Assembly (NCBI RefSeq): GCF_025370935.1
Contig: NC_133474.1
Span: forward strand, 14,973,581-15,037,580
From: Choristoneura fumiferana
Taxonomy: Eukaryota; Arthropoda; Insecta; Lepidoptera; Tortricidae
Reading direction: 5' to 3'
Length of the DNA stretch: 64,000 bases
Part shown: positions 37,661-46,600 of the stretch, piece after piece
How the letters are laid out: the number at the start of each line of letters is the position of its first letter
Numbering within the stretch: the first letter of the stretch is position 1
Position numbers and translations under genes: made by a program
The notes under the pieces: generated by a model
What the model was told of the DNA's origin: nothing
The model's database searches: none
Seen by the model: the letters and a program-made list of their open reading frames with translations, nothing else

Positions 37661-40600
37661 GTAAGTAATAGTATTTAGGTATGATAATTAGAGCTGGGAG
37701 TCTGGAAATACCGATTAATTAAAAAAAATGCTTCATTTCTCTAGGTACGAGTACGTGCGACTAAAATAGGAGGAAGCTATGGACATGTTAAATATCGTAA
37801 GTATTTTTAAATATTATTCAATAAAAATATCATACATCATCCCAGCCTATATACGTCACACTGCTGGGCACAGGACTACTCTCAGAATGAGAGGGCTTGA
37901 ACCGTAGCTCCCACGCGGACCCAGTGCGGATTGGGAACTTCACACACACCATTGAATTGCTTCGCCGGTTTGTACAGGTTTCATCACGATGTTGTCATTC
38001 ACCGTAAAGCTCGTGGTAAATTCCAAATGTAATATTATTTCGCATATGAAATTCGAAAAACTCAAAGGTGCGAGCCGGAGTTTGATTGAACCCACGATCC
38101 TCTGCTTGAGAGGCCAGAGGTGAAATCACTAGGCCACCACGGCTTTTAAAAAAAATCATTACATTAGGTACTCTGTATTCAAATAAAATCATAATTGATA
38201 AAAAAACTCGTAGAACACATAATCAGTACTTACATGCCCATATTTAGTAAATACCCAATGCTGTATATGTATGTATTCTACTAGTTTTTACTGACATAAG
38301 CTCACTGACATAAGGCTATAAAACTTTGTATAGCCTGTAGAACCTACAAATTTTAATAATCATCAACAGTGATCATCAAAGATTTCCCACATAATAATGA
38401 CTGTCGAGTTTTACTGTCACGAATTACAGACCGAAGCTAATATAACGAATATTCTATTTGTAGGTGACGTTAACGTCCCACAATATGCTAAACATCCTAA
38501 ACTCAATCTAAGAAAACAGCACGAAACAGCTATTAACGATGACGCTGTTAGTGGTCCACTTAAAGACGATGCCGAGCCGACGTTCGAAAATCCACCAGAG
38601 GAGGAAGCACAGGCAGAAGAGGACCATTTAAATGATGAAAACAACGTAGATGTAGAAAATTCCCAAAATGACGATGATCAAGAACAATCAAATGAAGAAA
38701 TTCAAGTTAACCCGGCTAAAGAAGATCCACCGGTAGAAGGAAATACAGATATTGCAGAATCCCCCGGCAAATTAGATATTCCACCAGATGATGGTAAGTA
38801 GAATAAATATCTTGAAACCCAGAAAAAGCCATGGAATAATAACTGATTCCTTGATTTTCAGAGGATGAAAATGTGGCCGTACGCGGAATCAAAGCGGGTA
38901 AGAAATGATATAAGGTATATTATATAGGATAAATCACTTCGTAAAAGTTAATGATATGTATGTAAATGTTTATCTGTTAATACATTTTCAGGTGATACTT
39001 TTACTCCACATGAATTACTCCCAGTAACCCAGAAATTGATGGAAAAAGGTTTGTTTCGTAACTATTTAAATGTTTATTTTCACGAAGAAAAATGTTATTT
39101 AGATCAGTTCAATATTTTACGGAATTAACAATAGGCACCTTAAATAATATTATAGCTAAATGATAACGTTTGCTTTGCAGTCGAACACCCTGGAGGTAAT
39201 TTATTTATTTTATTACATACGCATCATAATTACCCATCTAATTATGTTTTTTTTATTTACCTACTAAAATTAATCGTATTTGTAGAAGGAAAAGGCATCG
39301 TGAGCTCGTCGAAGAGTCCTGAAGCTTTGGCAGATGTCATATTCGAATCTTTCTGTATGTTTTTCGTTTCAACATTTTATGTGCCTACTTATATGCAAAA
39401 GGAAACACTTACTTGCTGACATAATAATTAAATAAATTTACAGTTTTTGGACCACACCGCATAGTAACTTTAGAAGGTATGTTTTCATCTTACTAATAAA
39501 TATCACTAATTCGAAGTTTTGTGATGTCGTCTGTGTGTTACTCTTTCGCGGCTGGACGGATTTGAATCGAATTTAGAACATATTTATTTACCTGGAGTAA
39601 AATTTTCTAACTTAGCAATTGATGGCAACTACTTACATTTAAATTGGAGTTATCTACATTAAAACATTTTATAGATAGTCGTTGAACCTCACTTTATTGT
39701 CACACTGATCTAAGAAGTTAATTTAGCAATAGGACCTCTTTAGAAAATATTCCAAAAATAATCCTAGACCAACTTCTTACAATTTCTTACCTATATGTCA
39801 ATTGGTAGAATGAAAGGTAAGATTGACCATGCAGTTAGTTTATATTATTTCTTAACTCTTTGTCATTAATTTATTAATTCTGAATTGTGTAATTACTATG
39901 ACACATGCTTGCTTTGAGTTACCTTTCATTTAGTCAACGAAGAAAGGTAACTAGGTTTATTTAACAAATTAATCTGTGGATAGAGCTATCTAAGTTTCAT
40001 CCCGTAATATATATAGTTCTAGAGAAAGTAATAACCTAATTCTTCGTAAAAGTTACATGCAACAGCTAGTTTATAATAACTCTGGAGTTTTAAATTTTCA
40101 TGATTTTCACTCGTAATTAATACCACAATTAGGGCGGGACTTATGACGCTAATAAACGAGTAATAATTACCTCGACGTTTAGACCACATTACAGTGGCAA
40201 TGGTCATGGTTACTCTGGTGATGGTCGTTACTCTGGAGTAGGTATATAAAGGTTGTGCCTACGGCACAATGAGGTTAAGTATTTTTAATACATAATAATC
40301 TGTCCCAACCGGGGATCGAAGTCTAGTTTTCAATTGTTAAAATAATTTTAAGGATCGATTCTGTAAGTAGTTAGGCACTGAAGTTGCCCCCTAAATTAAA
40401 CGGACAAAGATTGAATGAATCGACAGAGATTTAAGATTGGAAGTCTTTGTTGTGTACTCATATTCTGTAAGGTTTCTATAAACTGCAAAAGATTTAAAAT
40501 ACAATATTTATTTTTAAATTTCAGATAAGGATATAATTGGTCTCGATGCTCTTCAGGCTCTAGCTATAAGCGGAGACGGTAATTGAAATAAGAATACGAA

Positions 40601-43600
40601 CGTTTTAGTTTTTGTTTGTAGGTACTGATACTGATACCATCTAATATATTATGTTTTAGAAGCACGACGAATGCCTACACAAGTAACAGCACCAGCGTAT
40701 TTATTAAATATCGAAGGTACGTGTCCCTAAAATATTGCAAACAACAACTGGAACCAATCAGTTACTCGTACTATAAAATTTCTAATTTTTTTCAGATCAA
40801 ATTGTCAAAATTTCACCAAGAACCAGCAAGTACCTTTGTAAGTCAACATTATTATGTATGTTGTTATTCCTGGTTATACATGTTAACTATTCATAATACC
40901 TATTTTCCTGTTACCAGTATTAAGAAAATCAAATTCGACTGAAACACCACAAGGGAATGTAAAGAAAATATATAAATTCAGAAGTAGGAAAGATAAAAGA
41001 ATGATTAAAAGACGGGCTCCAAACACTAGTCGACGTAAGGTTTTGGCTTTTTTAAATTGTTGATTCTATCTTGTGATTATTTTATCTATGTGAGAAAAGT
41101 GAATACAACCTTTTTTTTCTAGAAAAACTCGTCAGTAAACTTCAAAAGAAAAGGAAATTAGTGCTTAATCCAGTGCGAAAAAATAATAAAATTAATAAGA
41201 CAAAACACATCAATAGGTCTGGGATATCCAAGATTAAGAAGGCATCAAAATCGATGGTTAACCCAGGACACAAAAATATCAAACACAATAAAACAAAAGC
41301 TGTCACAACTTCTGCTTCAACTAAGGTTCACAAAGGGGTTAAGGCAAAAGTTAATTCAGCTCGCAAATATGACAAAATGAATCTAGCGAAAATCACCAAA
41401 ACTGTGGCTTTATCTAATGGAGCCAAGCCAGTCAAAGGAATGCAAAGTCCCAAAACGACGCAAAAAAATCAAAGATTTTCCAAGAACGGAACTGTTGCAT
41501 CAAACGTCGTAGGTAAGATTTAAGAACTTGAATGAAAAATAATAGTACATTACTGTAGAGGCCGGGAAGTAGGGGGTTGCCGGCCAAGCAGATATAGACC
41601 TTGTTACCTTGTTACCGACCTTGGGCTTCATGACAAGCACTTAAGGTCGAGGGTTTTATTTGGGGGTTGCAACCAAGGTAGCCTGCATGTTATGACACTG
41701 TTTACGAGCAAGTGTGATGAAAATAAAAAAAAATCAAGAAATGAAGCTGGCGGGACGCTAGTCTGGTCGCCCTGTTATGTACGAGCGTGTCGCGCTGGCT
41801 GCTGGCGGTGCTGCTGTGCGTGCTGTGGTGTTGCCGTGCGTGTCGCAGAGCGCGCGTTGAAACAAAAGACGGTCGCATTGCCGGCCAGCGGCCTGCAAGG
41901 TTGTATGAAATCTCTTTGCAGGCCGCTGGAGTGACCGCGCGCACGCACGATACTTCTCGGTCTATTATTTGTAACACAACGTCAATATTTCATGTCATGT
42001 TTGAGAAAAATAAGTTTAACATGCTGTTTCTACCTACCTCCGAAAAACGTGGGTAGATAATAAAGGTAAATTTCTCATGTCAGCTGACTAGGGACTAGCC
42101 TGCAACAAAGATCGAGTCGGCTTGATCACCGTCACTATCGAGTGCTTGTAATGTTAACAAAACCCAGCGTTTTAACAATATTATCTGTATCAAGATGGCA
42201 ATCTGAACACTATGAAATATTTTTTTCTCAGATAAACCTGACAAGGCAAATAAACAAAAAAATAACAATAAAAAACGGAACAAATCAATAATGTTGAATC
42301 GCATCAAAGGAAACCCCGCTACTCCCAGACCAAGCAGCGCAATAACAGGTAATTTATTTAAATAAAAAAACTCAACTGCTACTTTATGAATGGAAATAGT
42401 TTCAAATCTAACCTTTACTGGTAAATCTGCATGACTGCTCTATTATCAGACTCAATATATATATATTGTCATTCTTGGTCAAAGTGCATCCTAAGACTAT
42501 TCTAACAATACCCAACATGGCTAGGTTACGTTATTCTGCCTTGGAGTTGTACTTAGTGCCTAGCTTCCGGCTCTATTAACAGATGAGCTTAATGGTAACA
42601 TAATATGTAATATTATTATTCTATTCACATAAGGACTGTACGTAAATGTCAAGTTTCATGTGAATATCATAATAGGAAGTGCGTGAAAATAAAGTTCAAA
42701 GACCCGTTACATTCATAAAATACCTATATAGTGACAGGTGGAGCTAATATAAACGGGTTATAATCTAATAGTTCGGCCAATAGCGATCCATGGTCCATTT
42801 ACCATAAAATCTGAACTGATTTATTTAGATACGATGAAAACCTACACAGTATCGATGTATGTATAAATGTCACTAAGTTCAAGGGAGATAAATTATATTG
42901 ATTGATCGCTCAGACGAGCACGAACTCTTTAACGTATGGTTATATTACGATTTAGTCGAAATTATACGCCATACGCAATCATGAGATATACGTAATAAAA
43001 TTATGTATTTGCAAAGATGTTTTATTCTTTTTCATTTGAGTAGCAAAGTATATTTTAGTATATTATTATTTTCAGTTCACAGAACCAGCACTCTTTGTCG
43101 GTGGAGGTACGAGTGCACCGATCCAGGAGACCTTGATACTTGTAGACTACGCACTCAGTGCAATTTGGGCAGCTTAAAGGCCACCACCAATTCCGATTGT
43201 AAGTAATCGATATGTAGGTAAGATAATATTTTAGTTACTTTTGGTACCTACATAGAAATTAAAGATACAAAAAAATAAAATTAATCTAAACATTTATTAT
43301 AAACTATAGCTAAACTTGAAAGAAAAGTAAATTAAAACAAGAATAAGAGACTGTTTCACCATCCATTGATTAGTGTTAACTGGCGGTTAGGTGTGATGCC
43401 GTCTCTCTTTGGTTTGTTAGAATAGACGGAGACGGCATCACATTTAACCGTCGGTTAACGCTAATCAATGGATGGTGAAACAGCCCCTAAATGTACAAAA
43501 GATCCCCCCGTGGCATGGACAAAGATACTAGCAACATTTTCTCTATAAGTATATAGCTTCTCTATAATGCTGTTACGATGTGCGAGCAAACTGCCAACTC

Positions 43601-46600
43601 TGATCTGCCGTGATGTCCAAGAGACTTTTACTTTATAAAATTCTATGTAAGATTATTAATATTATCGATAAGTACTATAATACAAGTTATATAATTTATA
43701 TTTTTCACTTAATCGAAAGTTATCGGCCCTGTGAGAACAGACAACGAAATGAGAGATTTGAGAAGATTCCATAAAATGAGTAAGTTATAATAATATCTTT
43801 AGCAACTTTACTACCTATTATTATGATTTGTAAAATTAACGAGGAAATTGTTTCAAAGTTGGATTTAGTCCAGTGGACGAAGAAGTGGAGAAAATACGTA
43901 AGTACTGTTTTATTTTATTGATATGTGTGTTCTATTAAGTTTTTTTTTACATGTAAATAGCGTGTAGGCAGTCGACCGGTTGAAAGTGGAAACATTGTTG
44001 AAACTGAATTGGATGGATGGCGAAGATCGAAAACGTGGCTTATTCGAAATGTAAACAATAATAATGCCAGCTACCTACAACAATAATGGATTTCAATAAA
44101 AAAATATGTTCCTTAGTACTTTCCTTATTGTTATTGAACACAACACAGAAGACAAAAGCTTTAATTAACATTTGAAACTATGATTATTGATTAGGTATGT
44201 CCTAAAAAGACCTTACTTTGCTTATGCTTACTCCTTTATCACAAGCTTTTATTTAACTTGCAAAGTTTGCATGTTCGTATGTAGGTAAGTACCTACATAA
44301 TAATCACATACATAAATACATATAAGCATCGCCTTAAAACTTGATACTTGTAGAGAATGTAGTTTGGCTATCTAATACAAGAACAGTCAATAAAAAGTAC
44401 TATCGGCAATAAAGCTTGTATTTAAAATATAATTTTAACACAACCTGGGCCCAACTGCACAACAAATTACAAGCTAATAGTATAAGCGATTTTGTATTGA
44501 AATTCACTAATACTATTTTCTTGTAATTTATGTACGTATGTAAACACTTCATTGTACAAAATAAATATCAAACACAACACACGTTATATTTTATTATTTG
44601 CGCTTGTTTTTCAGTGGAAGCCCGCATTATGCAATTTAAACCTCCTGTATTGCTTGGTAAGTACCTTTATATTATTTTGAAGCACATAAGGAATTATTAA
44701 TTTATTACCTAACATACTTTCCTTGAACATCTTTTTTTTAAAATACATTTGGTTTGTTTTTAGAAAAAACTGCTCGTATAGAAAGTTTGGCTCAATATTT
44801 CAACAATATTATTGTTGCCCAAATACAATGTAAGTAGGTCTCTAAATATATTTAGTTATACTAGCAAAATATAAATAGGTTAGATATAAGTTCTACGAGA
44901 GTTGAAGTGAATGATTACATACACAGCTAAATACATAAAACTGATTGCATAAAAGGAGAATTAATGAAAATGAGTGAATGTCGAAATTCGGCTGTCATTA
45001 CATGACAATAATATGTTCTTGTGTGTGTGCCCTTAATTCTGGTGGCACTACCTATATATCGTCAGTGTGACATTTCTACCTTCAATCTCCTTAATTCCCC
45101 CTAAGGTAGTTGTAATCCTGCTATCCTACTAATGTTATAATGCGAAAGATTACATCTACAAGATAATTAAACTAAATTTGGTAAGTATGTATTTGGATAG
45201 CTGGACATCTGGAGATTATTCCATAGGCTAATTTTTATCCTCGTAGAATTTGACGCGGGTGTTTTATACCAGTATGCAATATCTGTCGGTAATATTTACA
45301 GCCAAAAATATTAAGAGCCTTTATACCTGCTGAGCTGGCAACGTTGCATTTTTGTTAGTCTTTCTCGATTATTTCATAAAAATTGAATGAAAATTAAAAT
45401 GTTGTCTGATAGAACATTTCTTAATATATGAGATAATGTGTCTACTCCAATAATTATTCGATACAGACTTTTATTTTCTTTAAAAACCGGTTATAAACAT
45501 TAATTCCTTTTTAAAGAATATAAAAGTCTATCACGAAGAATTATTGGAAGACACATTAACTTATGTATTTAGAAGTGTTCTATCAGACTATATTTTTAAT
45601 ATTCATTCAATTTTTAAGGAATAATCGAAAAAAACTAACAAAAATGCAACGTTGCCAGCTCAGCAGGTATAAACGCTCTTAAAACTGAACAGTACAACAT
45701 TCATTCAACGCATAAATTGGTTTTTGATTTCGATGTCGACATGCAAAAACTTTTGTGTCCTAAGTAATAAATGCGAATGTGAGTTTGTTGTTTAATAGTT
45801 TGAGACCGTGAACAGGCCTTAGAATGCTTCTATTCCGGGAAATTTTATAGTTTCTGCGGGATTACTAGGTATAATAAACGAATTCTTTGCAGATGAAGTT
45901 AGCCGTTTTTTCATGTTTGAGTAACAAACATCTAAACATCTTCATAAACTCAAAGTAATTTATCCATTTTTTATTATTAGCAACAACAGAGGCTCAAAGC
46001 AACAACTACGATGGTAAGCTAAGCACGTAATATTTTTTAAACAAACTCAGTGGTCAATTTTTGTTTCTTCAACGGACTGAAAATTAAATAAAAGCACAAT
46101 TTTATGTTAATCATGCTTACGGTAATTATCTACACAAATGCTTTAGAAATACGGACAAAAGAAGTGCAGTGCTAAATCTCAGTCATGGTACAGTCAATAC
46201 TTAAGTATCGATGCAGATTGCAAGTTCGTGGTTACGAACGCTGCATAGAACATAGTCACAGATATGGATAGAACATAGCAGTACTACAGTCACCCGAACC
46301 AATATCTAGCACAACAGAGCGCGCATAAATATCTGATATCACTCTATTTCTAGGGCTGCTAGGATGTGTCAGATATTTTGCACGCTCCGCTGTAGCAGAT
46401 ATTAATGCATGTGAATGTGACTGTACCTACTTATTTTTTCAAGAGCGATTACGCTCTCTTGTGATGCAGCAGTGCGGCCGCCGTCTACCGATGTAGTAAT
46501 GAACTGAAACAATTAATTTTTAAACTGCTTTATTATTTTTTAAAAAGTGTACTAGTGTGTTGGATATCCTGGCTGCAGCATCAGCTCATCGTGTTGCCAC

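Noticed and set aside
38397..38801. Single-exon 134-residue protein
   Set aside because: Its 3' part is exon 3 with a strong donor before the apparent stop, and its 5' part precedes a strong acceptor.
41692..42056. Cys/Arg-rich frames in intron 13
   Set aside because: They fall in a repeat shared with 53527-53745 and are open on both strands.
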